A DNA stretch of 37,122 nucleotides from Candidatus Cloacimonadota bacterium (GCA_029567705.1 JAKPXC010000009.1:1-37122); one strand, 5' to 3'. Positions 16,361 through 27,064 are shown, counted from the first letter of the stretch. Notes: generated by a model from the sequence alone, not told the origin. Numbers and translations are program-made.

Positions 16361-19171
16361 TTACTTGGAGAGCACCATCTTCTTGGTGATGGTCTGACCT
16401 TCGGAGCTAAGTCTGTAGAAATAGACACCGCTGGCAACGCTTGTGCCATTGTCGTCACGACCATTCCAGGTGATGCTGTGGTTACCGGCTTCAACGACGC
16501 CATTCACCAGAGTCTTCACGACCTGACCCTTGATGTTGTAAACACGCAGGGAGGTGTTGGAAGCAGTGGGAATGCTGTAAGCAATTGTGGTGCTGGGGTT
16601 GAAGGGGTTGGGATAGTTGTTGGCGCTGAAGACAGGGACGGTAACGTCGACTTCATTGCCGGTGGAGGGTTCAACTATTGCACGGATCATCACATCGCCT
16701 TCGGTGATGGGTTCCCAGGCGGTGGTAAGCTTCTTGTAGCTGTGTCCGGTGTGGTTTGTATCCAGACCGATCTGAGAAGCACCGGCTGTTTCCAGGATGG
16801 CAATGTAGAATGTGCCATTTGCATCTATGATATTCTCGGGCAGGGAGATAAAGTTCCAGCCGGGAACCACGTTTGCAGCAGGATATTGGAATTGTGCCAT
16901 CTGAGTTCCGGGCATTCCGTCCGTACCATTATCGTCAAACACGCGAATGATGATACCGGCTGTACCTTGAGTATGCACAAAGACTTTGGCATACTTCACG
17001 GTCAGAGCATCACCATACATAAATTTGGCAGCTTGCTGGCGTGTGGAACCAACTGAGTATCCGGCTTCGGCTGCGCCGTCATCGTTCATCATCTCGGCAT
17101 AAGTGGCGGGAAGTACGAAGGCGGTCACTGTGTTTGAAGCCAGGGATTCGTTGGTGCCGTACATAGCGGTTACATAATAGGTGTGCAAGCCACCTTCCAC
17201 GTTCATATCTGTGTAGGTAAGCTGAGTTCCGGGAACTTCATCGATCAGGATGGTGTCACGATAGATCTTGTAAGCAGTGACGTCGCGATCGCGGGTTTCG
17301 GTTCTGTTCACAGCCAGTTCACCGCTGGTGATCTGATAGTTTTCGGGCAGGTCTTGACCGAGCACATACTCACGACCGGCAGCGTCTTCCACGTAAATGC
17401 GGATGTTCCAGTTGTAGGTCAGAGTGGCGCCAAGGGCGGTCAAGGTGGTCCAGGCATTGTTGAAACGGATCACGTTGCCGTAACCTTCAACGGGAGCTGT
17501 GGCATCATCGCAACCGGCAGGATAGCCACCGGTGGCGTTGCAACGGTAACCTGCCATCACGATGGTTTGGGCAGGGATAGTCCAAGGAGTGGTGAGAATG
17601 ATCTCATTCCACTGGTCAGACACAGGATTGGTGATGGGTTGTTCATAGACCATGTTTCCGGCGGCACCGGTCCAGATTCTCACGGCATAGGAGCAGAGAG
17701 AAGTGGGCTCAGCGGGGAAGACCTTGATCTTGGTGATGTTCATGCCAACCCAGGGAGAGATGCCATGATCGCCAACGGGATCCCATTTGGCTGCAACGTC
17801 AAAATCGGCTGCGGCATTGGTGCCAATGGAGTTTCCGCCATTCTCGCCGTCATAGTTCAACCAGCCGGGTTCGCCACCGCCACCGCCACCGGGAACTGTC
17901 CAGGTGAGGGTAACGTCGTCGCCGGTCACATCAGCAGTGAGGTTTTCGGGTTCGGCGATAAAGATATCGTTGTAGATCTTGAAATCATCAATCATGAGAC
18001 CGGTTCCGCTGGGAGCATCGGTATCAGATTTGAAGTACCAACGGAAGATAGCAGTTTGTCCCGCATAGTTGGGTGAAAGCAGACCGGTGAGGGTGTAGCT
18101 GTCCACCATGGAAGCCCATTCAGGCGGGGCATCGGAATAAACGTAGTTACTTCCGGCGGGATCGACAAAGGGATTGCTCATGGCAAACCATGTGGCTCCA
18201 CCATTCACGGAGATTTCCCATCCAAAGTAATCAACTTCGGGGAAGGTATCAGGATCTGTGAAAAGACCTTTGATCATGAAGTCGGCTCTGATATCGCCAC
18301 TTGTGGGCAGCACAATCTCAGGGCTCACAAGGTAGTTCATCATGTTGGTGTTGTAGCTACCAGAATCGTTTGACAAGGCCATCACATGGCTGGGTGACGG
18401 AGCCAGGGCATCCGTAGCGATGTGCCAGAGGTCTCCACCCAGGGGAACCATGCTGGCCCAGGTCATCTGACCATCGTCCACGCCGTTGTTGGTGTATCCA
18501 CCCACGGAGATGTCGTCCACCATCATACCAAACATGGCCGGGGCATCACCGGTGCTATATGCAGGGTCGGAACCAAAAGCAAAGCGGATTTTGACAGATT
18601 GTCCCACATAAGCGCTCAGATCGAAGTTTGCATTCACCCAAGTGTTCTGTGCGCCACCCCAACCGGGGATGTTCGGGCCTTCACCATGCTCAAAGCCAAA
18701 GGAATAGGCAGAGGTCATGTTGTAGGCGGGGGTACCGCTGATGGGAGTCCAAGTGGTGCCACCATCGGTGGAGATGCGCACATTACAGGCATCCCATCCG
18801 GTATAGGGAGCAGTGGCTCCGGTGGGAGCTTCCACATTGTAGCGAAGCTTGAAAGTGAGGGCAGTACTGCCGGCGGCGATGGTGCGGGCGGGAGTATCCA
18901 ACACTACATACTGGTGATCGTGGTAACCACCGATGTTGGAGCCGGAAGCAAGGGCAGGATCGCCCATCCACCAGACGTTTGCCTGGGCATCACCATTGTT
19001 GTAAATGTGCCAGTTGCTGGGAGCTTCTCCGCCGTCATAATGGGTCCAACCGGTGGCTCCGGATTCGAAGTCTTCCTGGTAGTGGACTACCTCATAACGG
19101 CTGGGGTTTCCGGCCATTAGCACAGTAGTTAAAGCGACGAGGGCTAAAATCACTAGCCATCTTTGTTTCAT
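16361..19171 (-). CDS. secreted multidomain protein with choice-of-anchor-J-like domains and T9SS type A/FlgD-Ig-like C-terminal sorting domain
   Basis: Signal peptide; EDFESGATGWTHYD; C-terminus NNYPNPFNPSTTIAYSIP...GVYFYRLSSEGQTITKKMVLSK. Confidence 0.93.
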   Translation of the reverse strand: MKQRWLVILALVALTTVLMAGNPSRYEVVHYQEDFESGATGWTHYDGGEAPSNWHIYNNGDAQANVWWMGDPALASGSNIGGYHDHQYVVLDTPARTIAAGSTALTFKLRYNVEAPTGATAPYTGWDACNVRISTDGGTTWTPISGTPAYNMTSAYSFGFEHGEGPNIPGWGGAQNTWVNANFDLSAYVGQSVKIRFAFGSDPAYSTGDAPAMFGMMVDDISVGGYTNNGVDDGQMTWASMVPLGGDLWHIATDALAPSPSHVMALSNDSGSYNTNMMNYLVSPEIVLPTSGDIRADFMIKGLFTDPDTFPEVDYFGWEISVNGGATWFAMSNPFVDPAGSNYVYSDAPPEWASMVDSYTLTGLLSPNYAGQTAIFRWYFKSDTDAPSGTGLMIDDFKIYNDIFIAEPENLTADVTGDDVTLTWTVPGGGGGGEPGWLNYDGENGGNSIGTNAAADFDVAAKWDPVGDHGISPWVGMNITKIKVFPAEPTSLCSYAVRIWTGAAGNMVYEQPITNPVSDQWNEIILTTPWTIPAQTIVMAGYRCNATGGYPAGCDDATAPVEGYGNVIRFNNAWTTLTALGATLTYNWNIRIYVEDAAGREYVLGQDLPENYQITSGELAVNRTETRDRDVTAYKIYRDTILIDEVPGTQLTYTDMNVEGGLHTYYVTAMYGTNESLASNTVTAFVLPATYAEMMNDDGAAEAGYSVGSTRQQAAKFMYGDALTVKYAKVFVHTQGTAGIIIRVFDDNGTDGMPGTQMAQFQYPAANVVPGWNFISLPENIIDANGTFYIAILETAGASQIGLDTNHTGHSYKKLTTAWEPITEGDVMIRAIVEPSTGNEVDVTVPVFSANNYPNPFNPSTTIAYSIPTASNTSLRVYNIKGQVVKTLVNGVVEAGNHSITWNGRDDNGTSVASGVYFYRLSSEGQTITKKMVLSK

Positions 19172-19214
19172 TGTTCCTCCTTAATCTTAAGGGTTATTTC
19201 TTCGTTTGCGCCAA

Positions 19215-19242
19215 ATTATATAAGCGTCCTGTTATCTGTCAA
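19215..19242 (-). promoter_or_regulatory. sigma70-type promoter for 16361-19171
   Basis: Minus strand TTGACA-16 nt-TATAAT, both hexamers matching consensus, upstream of an AAGGAGG SD and ATG. Confidence 0.75.
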
Positions 19243-19267
19243 AGCTTTTTTTGTTCCAAAGCCAGTC

Positions 19268-21442
19268 TTAGGTGTATTGCAACCTGTAGAGATCGTAGTA
19301 AAGTCCCTTCTTATCAAGCAGATCAAAGTGTGAACCTTCTTCCACTATTTCGCCTTTATGCAGCACAAGTATCCGATCCACATGCTGAATTGTGGAGAGT
19401 CTGTGGGCAATCATGATCGAAGTGCGGTCTTTTATCAGCTTCTCCAAAGCATCCTGGATCAGAATTTCTGTTTCTGTATCGATATTGGAAGTTGCTTCGT
19501 CCAGAATGAAGATGGAAGGATCATAGGCCAAGACCCGTGCAAAGGCCAAAAGCTGTCTTTGTCCCGTGGAAAGAGTCGCTCCCCGTTCCATCACCGGTTC
19601 TTCATATTTGTAAGGCAGCTTTTGGATGAACTTATCGGCATTCACGTATGTAGCAACTTCCAGAATCTCTTCATCGGATAGGTCGTCATTGGTGAGGGCA
19701 ATGTTTTCTTTGATGTTACCACTGAAGATAAAGACGTCCTGCTGAACTATTCCGATATTGCTGCGAATATCTGCCAGAGCGTGAGTGTCCAGGGGCTTGC
19801 CATCCAAGAGGATGCGTCCTTTCTGATAGGGGTAGAATCCCAAAAGCAGGCTCACGATGGAAGTCTTGCCGCTGCCGGTGTGACCCACCAGGGCGATCTT
19901 CTCTCCCGGCTTAATCTTGAACGAGATATCTTTCAGCACCCATTCACCGGGATTGTAGGCCAACCAGACGTTTTGAAACTCGATCTCGCCTTCCAGACGC
20001 CGGGAGCTGCGCTTGTCCTCACGATAGTCTTCCGGTTTTTGATCCATCAGGTCAAAGATGCGCTCCGCGCCTGCCAGAGCTCCCTGCAGCACGTTGAACT
20101 TCTCACTGAAGTTGTTGATGGGTTCAAAGAGCTTGGAGATATACTGAGTGAAGGCCATCAGCAGACCAATGGTAATGGCATTTTGCAGGATCTGTCCTCC
20201 GCCGTACCAAATGATGAGGGCTACTGAGAACTGAGACGAGACGTGTATGATAGGCCTGAAGAAGGCAAAGAGCTTGAGCTGCCGGATAGAGGTGCGGTAG
20301 TAATCTTGGTTTATTTGGGAGAATTCATCCCGTTTATAGAAGTATTGATTGAAGAGTTGGATAATCTTCTGCCCGGCGATGTGTTCTGCCAAAGTGGCAT
20401 TAAGCTGAGCCAGATACTTTCTTACTTCACGGTAGACCACCCTGGTTTTCTTCCGGTAGATTGTGATTGTCCAGATTACGAAGGGTATTACTGTGAAACT
20501 GATCAAAGCAAGCTTCCAATCCAGTACAAGCATCAGAACGGTGATTCCTATTACCATAAAGACATCCTGGATAATAGTGATCACTCCGGAAGCCAGCATC
20601 TCGTCGATAGCGCGGATATCGTTTGTGAGCCGGGTTACCAGCCTGCCCACCGGGTTCTGGTCAAAATACTGCACCGGCATCTTCTGCATGTGGGCAAAGA
20701 CGTCGTGACGCAGGTCGTTCATCGCCATCTGAGAGTAATAGGCTGTCATCACAGATTGAACGTAACTGGAGACCAACCTGACTAATATGATGGCGAAGAA
20801 GATCAGCGCCAGCATCAAGAGTTTATTGGTCGCAGCTTCCCGTATCTGTATTCTTTCACGGCTGGGGATTTTGTTCAGGTTCTCTCTGCTGATCAGGATC
20901 TTATCCGGTGAGATTTTGAACCAGCCTTCAATCCCGGTTTTGGAAATGGTGGGATTGAGGTTCTCCGGGAAATACTTGTTTAGTACCTGAATCACTTCCG
21001 GTTTGGCTTCGAGAATAAATACCTTGCTGAGGCTAAGCTTGCCGGATTCTTCCATGGCAGTGAGCACGGGAGCGTCTAACTTGGTGCGCTCTTTGGTACC
21101 AAGGATGACGAAGAAGCGGCCATTATACTCATGTTCTTCCAGCTTGAGAACTTTGTAGTCTTCTCTGAATTGACGGTACTCAGTCTCGTTCGTGTATATG
21201 GAAACAGATTTATCGGAGACAATATAGTCGTCTATAGCGGAGCGTTGAATCAGAGGCAGCACCATCTCGGCACTGGCTACCAGCAGCAGGATAAAAAAGG
21301 AGATTATGACCCACTTGAGATAGGGTAAGACGTATCTGAACATCTGACCATAGAGTCTGCGATCGTAGATTTTGCCTTTCAGGTCGTCTGCCTGGAAGGC
21401 TCCGCCGCCACGTCCGCCGCCAATCATTCCACCGCCTCTCAT
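19268..21442 (-). CDS. ABC exporter half-transporter (TMD-NBD) with large TM1-TM2 extracytoplasmic insertion; catalytic Walker B Glu present
   Basis: Walker A GHTGSGKTS, LSTGQRQLLAFARVLA, FILDEATSNID; ~130-aa hydrophilic insert after TM1. Confidence 0.95.
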   Translation of the reverse strand: MRGGGMIGGGRGGGAFQADDLKGKIYDRRLYGQMFRYVLPYLKWVIISFFILLLVASAEMVLPLIQRSAIDDYIVSDKSVSIYTNETEYRQFREDYKVLKLEEHEYNGRFFVILGTKERTKLDAPVLTAMEESGKLSLSKVFILEAKPEVIQVLNKYFPENLNPTISKTGIEGWFKISPDKILISRENLNKIPSRERIQIREAATNKLLMLALIFFAIILVRLVSSYVQSVMTAYYSQMAMNDLRHDVFAHMQKMPVQYFDQNPVGRLVTRLTNDIRAIDEMLASGVITIIQDVFMVIGITVLMLVLDWKLALISFTVIPFVIWTITIYRKKTRVVYREVRKYLAQLNATLAEHIAGQKIIQLFNQYFYKRDEFSQINQDYYRTSIRQLKLFAFFRPIIHVSSQFSVALIIWYGGGQILQNAITIGLLMAFTQYISKLFEPINNFSEKFNVLQGALAGAERIFDLMDQKPEDYREDKRSSRRLEGEIEFQNVWLAYNPGEWVLKDISFKIKPGEKIALVGHTGSGKTSIVSLLLGFYPYQKGRILLDGKPLDTHALADIRSNIGIVQQDVFIFSGNIKENIALTNDDLSDEEILEVATYVNADKFIQKLPYKYEEPVMERGATLSTGQRQLLAFARVLAYDPSIFILDEATSNIDTETEILIQDALEKLIKDRTSIMIAHRLSTIQHVDRILVLHKGEIVEEGSHFDLLDKKGLYYDLYRLQYT

Positions 21443-23190
21443 AGCTCCTCCCCTTCCAGACGAGCCCGGATTCTTTGTTTTTCCACCAGTTCGCTATAGA
21501 GTCCGCCTTGTTTCACCAATTCCTTGTGGGTGCCGCGTTCAATAATCTCTCCCTCACCCAGCACAATGATCTTATCCGCATGCTGGATACTGGATATGCG
21601 GTGAGCGATAATGATGGTAGTTTTGCCTCGGCGAAGCGTGATGAGGTTTTCCAGAATGTGACGTTCAGTCTTGGTATCCACTGCTGAGAGGGCATCGTCC
21701 AAGATCAGTATCTGAGGATCGGTGAGCAGCGCTCTGGCGATTGCCACACGTTGCTTCTGGCCCCCGGAAAGAGTGATGCCGCGTTCTCCCACCATTGTGT
21801 CAAACTGGTTTTCAAATTCCATAATCTCGTTGTAAACATTGGCAGCCTTGGCAGCGTTGTGAACAGCTTCATCGCTGGTGTTGGGGTTACCCAGGCGGAT
21901 GTTGTTTGCGATGGTATCTGAAAACAGGAAGATATCCTGAGGCACCAGCACCATATCCCGGCGAAGTACGTTTAACGGGATGGTGTGCAGCTCTTTTCCA
22001 TCAATGAAGATTGTTCCCTTGGGAGTGTTGTAGATTCTTACCAATAGCTCAATCAGGCTGGTTTTCCCGCTTCCGGTGGGACCAACTATTGCCAGGGTCT
22101 TGCCTGCATCCAGCTTGGCAGAGATGTCTTTGAAGATAAGGGGCAAACCCTCTCCGTAGGTGAAAGAGAGGTTTTGGATCTGAATTGCGCCTTCAAGCTT
22201 ACCTATGGAAGTATCCGCTTCATCGTCTGTTACTTCCGGATTGATCTCAAAGATTTCGTTCAGACGTTTCAGAGAAGCTGTTCCCCTCTGATACATATCC
22301 ACGATCCAGCCCACAGCGATCATGGGCCATACCAGCATGCCAAGATATTGGAAGAAGGCAATGAATTCACCGATAGTGATCTCTCCCCGGATGGCAGCGC
22401 GACCGCCAAAGAGCAGGGTGATGATCATGGAAGTGCTGATCACGAAACTCATAAAGGGATGAAAGATACCGGAAATCTTGGCCATCTTGATGTTTTCCTG
22501 CACGAATTCCATAGACACTTCATCCACTTTCTCCATTTCCGCCTTTTCCTGCACAAAAGCTTTCACAATGCGAATTCCGGAAATGCTTTCCTGTATCTTC
22601 CCGCTCAGCGTGGCAAAGGATTCCTGCACCCGGGCGAAGCTCTTGTGCATCTTCTTGCCAAAGTGAGAGATAGTGATGGAAAGGAAGGGCAAAGGTATGA
22701 TGGCCAGAGCCGTTAGCCGCAGGTTAATCGAGGTCATAAAGCTAAACGAAGCTATGGTCATAAGAATGATATCCATGGCAGCTATCAGACCCATACCAAA
22801 GAGCATGCGCACTGCACCCAGATCGTTTGTGGCATAGGCCATCAAATCTCCGGTTTTGCTTTTATTGAAGAAGTTTTGAGAAAGCTTCAACAGGTGGTCG
22901 TAAAACTCCTGCCGGAGGCTCTGTTCTATCTTGTGGGAATTTCCTATGATCAGAACCCGCCAGAAGAATCTCAGAACCATCACTGCAATGGCCAAGCCCA
23001 CAATCAGGAGGCCGACTTTGATTAGTCCAGCATTGTCTATACTGCGTTTCTGGATGGAATCTATGGCTACTTGCATTACCTTGGGAACTGCGAGCTGAGC
23101 CAGATCCACAAGGATCAGCATCAGAATGCCGCCGGTTATTTGTTTATAGCTTTTTTTCAGGTAGGGTACGACTCGGTCGAACGTGCGCAT
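21439..23190 (-). CDS. ABC exporter half-transporter (TMD-NBD), degenerate Walker B (Asp)
   Basis: Walker [38 protein letters not shown]; overlaps the downstream partner by 4 nt. Confidence 0.95.
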   Translation of the reverse strand: MRTFDRVVPYLKKSYKQITGGILMLILVDLAQLAVPKVMQVAIDSIQKRSIDNAGLIKVGLLIVGLAIAVMVLRFFWRVLIIGNSHKIEQSLRQEFYDHLLKLSQNFFNKSKTGDLMAYATNDLGAVRMLFGMGLIAAMDIILMTIASFSFMTSINLRLTALAIIPLPFLSITISHFGKKMHKSFARVQESFATLSGKIQESISGIRIVKAFVQEKAEMEKVDEVSMEFVQENIKMAKISGIFHPFMSFVISTSMIITLLFGGRAAIRGEITIGEFIAFFQYLGMLVWPMIAVGWIVDMYQRGTASLKRLNEIFEINPEVTDDEADTSIGKLEGAIQIQNLSFTYGEGLPLIFKDISAKLDAGKTLAIVGPTGSGKTSLIELLVRIYNTPKGTIFIDGKELHTIPLNVLRRDMVLVPQDIFLFSDTIANNIRLGNPNTSDEAVHNAAKAANVYNEIMEFENQFDTMVGERGITLSGGQKQRVAIARALLTDPQILILDDALSAVDTKTERHILENLITLRRGKTTIIIAHRISSIQHADKIIVLGEGEIIERGTHKELVKQGGLYSELVEKQRIRARLEGEEL

Positions 23191-23480
23191 CTTTCTCCAC
23201 TTCTTGTCTTTCTTATCAGGCAGGGCAGAAACGTAACGCTTACTTGCTGATCCGATACTCTTGGGAGGCTTGCCAGAGAACGCTCCATGTCCTGCATGAT
23301 ACTGCGAGCCATGATGAGATGTGAGGATATTTTGTCAAAGCATTTCTGGAGTATTTTTCAGTCTAGTGTCAATACTGATTGGTCGGATAGAACTGATGAT
23401 CCAGATTGAACAGATACAACCTGTCTTCTGTTATCATTCAAGCCGGAGGCGGGGGAGATGCACTTGTCTCTTGAAATAGA

Positions 23481-23505
23481 AGAAGCCCCGGCAAGCGGGG
23501 CTTCT
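23481..23505 (-). terminator. putative terminator downstream of 23530-25698
   Basis: AGAAGCCCCG-GCAAG-CGGGGCTTCT. Confidence 0.65.
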
Positions 23506-23529
23506 GATATCTGAAGGATTGTTAGTCTA

Positions 23530-25698
23530 CTACTTCACCAGCATCATCTTGCGGGTCTGGCTCCAGCCATTGCCGCTCAGGCGATACAGGTAGATTCCGC
23601 TGCTGACTCCCGTGCCTCTCTCGTCCGTGCCATTCCAGACATAGCTGTGACGGCCGCTTGTGAGATCAGTATCTACCAGAGTCTTTACCAACTGGCCTTT
23701 AAGGTTGAAAATGTCCAGACGGGCATTTCCCTCTTTCGGCAGGTCGAATTCGATAGTGGTTGTGGGATTGAAGGGATTGGGGTAGTTCTGCTGCAACACG
23801 TTTGTAACAGCCGGAGTGGTGGGATCATCAGTGCCCCAACCGGTTACGTTGAAGATCAACTCCATGAACATGGTTCTTCCGCCATCTGCATTGGGATGAT
23901 AAGGCGGACTTTGGGAATTGGATCCCCAAGTGTAATCGTCGTAGAACATTAAACCCAATTTCACTTGGAAAGCCTCTCCCACTTCTCCCAACAATTGGAG
24001 CGTATTGGCAGGATATACCCACATGGGTTTGATGCCGGCCATTTCTGGGACTTCGATATTGTTCAGAACCACAGGTTCATACCACCAATGGCCATTGCTG
24101 GAAGAGAGTGCAATGTATATCTCCGGAACGTTTGCCCAATCGGCATATTCCGGATCCTGGTAGTTGTTGATCATCCTGGCACGGTATGAATTTTGCCACA
24201 CTGCTGCCATCCAACCGTTGTTGGCATCCGTCATCTTGTAGTTGTTGTAATGGAATTCCATGGCATCGTCGTGAGCAGTGGTGTCCCAATGAGGGAAGGG
24301 CCAATCCGTCACCATCAGAGGATAGGTGTCCGGAGCTGTTCCACCCCACTCATCCACAACGCCCCAGGGTGCTTCGATATCCCAAGGTGTAAAGAGTAGG
24401 TTGTGTGTATCCTCTGTGTCTTTAACGGGGTAAACTTCTACCATGCTGAAGTCTTCATTGGCGGGGTTAAAGACCAGGGATTTGGCAAATTGCAGGTTTG
24501 GATAGTATGTACTTTCATTGGTGCTGAGAGCGTACAGAACAGGAATATGGATTTTCCCATTTGAATCCCAGGCGGCATTCAGATGAGTTGAATTGGCTAT
24601 ATTCCAGCTCAGAGCTTCATCCGGGTAAGGAACTTCGCTTTCGTTGGCAAAGTATCCCGTGGGATCAGTGGGGCCTGTATCTGGGTTCCAAGTGGCAATA
24701 TTACTGTAGTGATAGAGCAAGTCCCAATTTCCCATGCCATAGTTCTCGTTTTTAAAGACTATTACGTCGCCTTCATCAATATCGTTGCCATCCGCATCCT
24801 GAGCAAAGTGATAACCAATATAATAAAGATTACCATTCTGGTCAGCAGATACGGACATAAAAGTGCGGCGCCAGTTGTTCGGATCATGATTCCAATCATC
24901 CAGCACGGGAATAGTGGTGTAATTGAAGATAAGGGGATCTCCAAAATCCAAATCCTCTGTGCTGAAATCCGCGTAGGCAATCAGAATGTTTGAAGATGGA
25001 TTGATGGTGTGCGTTACGTAATTCTTCATAACTCCGTAAACACGTCTTTTCCCTTGAATAGGGGAAGGGCCAACCACCAGAGTGGGCCAGATAAACTCAT
25101 TATCCGTGCTTGGTTCGAAGCTGGGAGGATCAATCATCATGGGGGCATCGCCCATCGTTTGGACAGCCGAAAACACACCCGAGATTCCCACCGGGAATTG
25201 ATCGTAGGTGAACAGAGTTTCCAGGTTTGTATCGGCATCGCCATTGGCATGCCAGGCATAGAGCGGTTTTCCCGAGACCGGGTCCACGGCCAGGGCTGCA
25301 AAGCCTTCGTGAACCTGCTGGTTTGTGATCTCGTTGTTGCTGATAATCTCCCCAGTCGCACTAATATGGGCATAGAAGGTTCTGCGGGTGGATGTGGGTT
25401 GACGACGTCCATGATAGGTGAGGAAATACCCGCCTCCTGCTACATCCGGGATCACTTGAATGGGAGCCAGATCATAGGAACCAATCATGTAATCGTAGTA
25501 GTTTGTCAGCAGAGAGATGGGTGATACTGAAAAGGTGAAAGTAGGGGCTGTGCGCGATGATGGAAGCCGGTATCCTTGCGGGGATTCAATGGGCCTGGGC
25601 CCACCTGCCGGATCGATAGATTCGGCATAGAAGGATAATGCTACCATCATGATCATTGTGATAATGACCAGCTTTTTCATAAGTTCTCCTTCGGTCAT
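23530..25698 (-). CDS. secreted protein with T9SS type A/FlgD-Ig-like C-terminal sorting domain
   Basis: Signal peptide MKKLVIITMIMMVALSFYAE; C-terminus QNYPNPFNPTTTIEFDLP...GIYLYRLSGNGWSQTRKMMLVK. Confidence 0.92.
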   Translation of the reverse strand: MTEGELMKKLVIITMIMMVALSFYAESIDPAGGPRPIESPQGYRLPSSRTAPTFTFSVSPISLLTNYYDYMIGSYDLAPIQVIPDVAGGGYFLTYHGRRQPTSTRRTFYAHISATGEIISNNEITNQQVHEGFAALAVDPVSGKPLYAWHANGDADTNLETLFTYDQFPVGISGVFSAVQTMGDAPMMIDPPSFEPSTDNEFIWPTLVVGPSPIQGKRRVYGVMKNYVTHTINPSSNILIAYADFSTEDLDFGDPLIFNYTTIPVLDDWNHDPNNWRRTFMSVSADQNGNLYYIGYHFAQDADGNDIDEGDVIVFKNENYGMGNWDLLYHYSNIATWNPDTGPTDPTGYFANESEVPYPDEALSWNIANSTHLNAAWDSNGKIHIPVLYALSTNESTYYPNLQFAKSLVFNPANEDFSMVEVYPVKDTEDTHNLLFTPWDIEAPWGVVDEWGGTAPDTYPLMVTDWPFPHWDTTAHDDAMEFHYNNYKMTDANNGWMAAVWQNSYRARMINNYQDPEYADWANVPEIYIALSSSNGHWWYEPVVLNNIEVPEMAGIKPMWVYPANTLQLLGEVGEAFQVKLGLMFYDDYTWGSNSQSPPYHPNADGGRTMFMELIFNVTGWGTDDPTTPAVTNVLQQNYPNPFNPTTTIEFDLPKEGNARLDIFNLKGQLVKTLVDTDLTSGRHSYVWNGTDERGTGVSSGIYLYRLSGNGWSQTRKMMLVK

Positions 25699-25929
25699 CT
25701 GTGCGTTAATTGTGTATCATATAAACACTGCCGGTCATAACGAGAGCGGCAAACAAATCTAATGCCACAATGGCAATCCCAGTACATTTTTATCTCTGGT
25801 AACAGAATAACTGATAAGACACAGGATGTCAATAAAAAAGTTCAGCTTTTATCCTAATTTTCGCCAAAACAAAAAAGCGAGTAGGGGGTAACTGGATGAT
25901 CGATTGTTCTTAATGCGGTACCCGGGAGA

Positions 25930-25995
25930 TTCTGCCGCACTTCCGCCGCAGTTCCGCCGCCCCGGCGGCGGAACTGCGGCGGAAGTGCGGCAGAA
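25930..25995. repeat. 32-bp perfect inverted repeat with 2-nt spacer
   Basis: TTCTGCCGCACTTCCGCCGCAGTTCCGCCGCC-CC-GGCGGCGGAACTGCGGCGGAAGTGCGGCAGAA. Confidence 0.95.
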
Positions 25996-26212
25996 ATCCA
26001 GCAGCGGGCTATCAGAATCTTCTTGCCAAGCTGCACAGGAGACCCATCATAAGCTTCCAGGGTGATCATACATCAAGCAAAATCTACTTATTCAGTAGGA
26101 TAGGAGGAGATGCAGACTCTGTGGTTGTCACTCATCCAGGTATAAAGAAAACCTTGACGTTATGGACTGGTATTTTTTCATGTGAACTAATGAAAAAATG
26201 CAGGTGATTTTG

Positions 26213-26560
26213 ATGACCTTACGAGATGTAGCCAAGCTATTGGAAGCTGAAATACTCACTTCCGAAACGGATCTTGACCGTCCTGTACCTTGTGCTTTTG
26301 CCTCCGATTTAATCAGCGATATATTGATGTGCACCAAAGAGCCCACTTTGTTGCTGACCGGATTGGCCAACACTCAAGTGATTAGATTGTCGGATATGAT
26401 AGACATCACGGCAATAGTCTTTGTGAGGGGTAAACAGCCCTCTCAGGAACTGGTGGAAATGGCGGTGGAAAGAGGCCTTCCTCTTCTGCGTACAAAGCTC
26501 ACGATGTACAGATCCAGCGGTTTGTTGTATAGTTCCGGTTTGCGCAGTTGCGCTATTTGA
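26213..26560 (+). CDS. DRTGG domain protein
   Basis: Similar architecture to 28371-28712; start refined to ATG 26213 behind AGGTGA; first gene of the hydrogenase gene run. Confidence 0.8.
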   Translation: MTLRDVAKLLEAEILTSETDLDRPVPCAFASDLISDILMCTKEPTLLLTGLANTQVIRLSDMIDITAIVFVRGKQPSQELVEMAVERGLPLLRTKLTMYRSSGLLYSSGLRSCAI

Positions 26561-26567
26561 TGGACTT

Positions 26568-27059
26568 ATGGCAGAATACTGGAACATAGCCCCGGAACGA
26601 AAGGAATTTGTGGAGTCCTTTTTCAAGGACTGTCCCGAGCCAGAAGTGAGCCTGGAGTTCATTATCACCGAAAAGGACTTCAATACTGCCGGAAAAGGCA
26701 GTGCGGAGATCAAGAACCTGCTTAAACGGCTGGGGATAGATTCTGAGATCCTGCGCCGGGTGGCGGTTGCTTCCTACGAGGCCGAGATAAATGTCGCAGC
26801 CCACTCGGTGGGTGGCAGGATGACATCCAATGTTTACGACGAGCTCATCCACATCCGTTTTGAAGATAATGGCCCCGGAATCGCCGATATTGCCCAGGCT
26901 ATGACTCCAGGGTTCTCCACAGCGGATGATTTGGTGAGAGAAATGGGTTTTGGTGCCGGTTTGGGCCTGTCCAATATAGAAAAGAACTCCGATATGCTTC
27001 ATATAGTTTCAGAACGGGGTAAAAACACCGTTTTGGAGCTTATGATCTTCTTTGGCTAG
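26568..27059 (+). CDS. ATP-binding protein, HATPase_c/anti-sigma-factor-like serine kinase
   Basis: VASYEAEINVAAHSVGG N-box, FEDNGPGIADI, GFGAGLGLSNI. Confidence 0.88.
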   Translation: MAEYWNIAPERKEFVESFFKDCPEPEVSLEFIITEKDFNTAGKGSAEIKNLLKRLGIDSEILRRVAVASYEAEINVAAHSVGGRMTSNVYDELIHIRFEDNGPGIADIAQAMTPGFSTADDLVREMGFGAGLGLSNIEKNSDMLHIVSERGKNTVLELMIFFG

Positions 27060-27064
27060 AGAAA

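Noticed and set aside
17183-19120. Plus-strand ORFs of 297 aa and 232 aa inside the T9SS protein gene
   Set aside because: Antisense shadow ORFs, Gly/His/Val-rich, no RBS or domain pattern.
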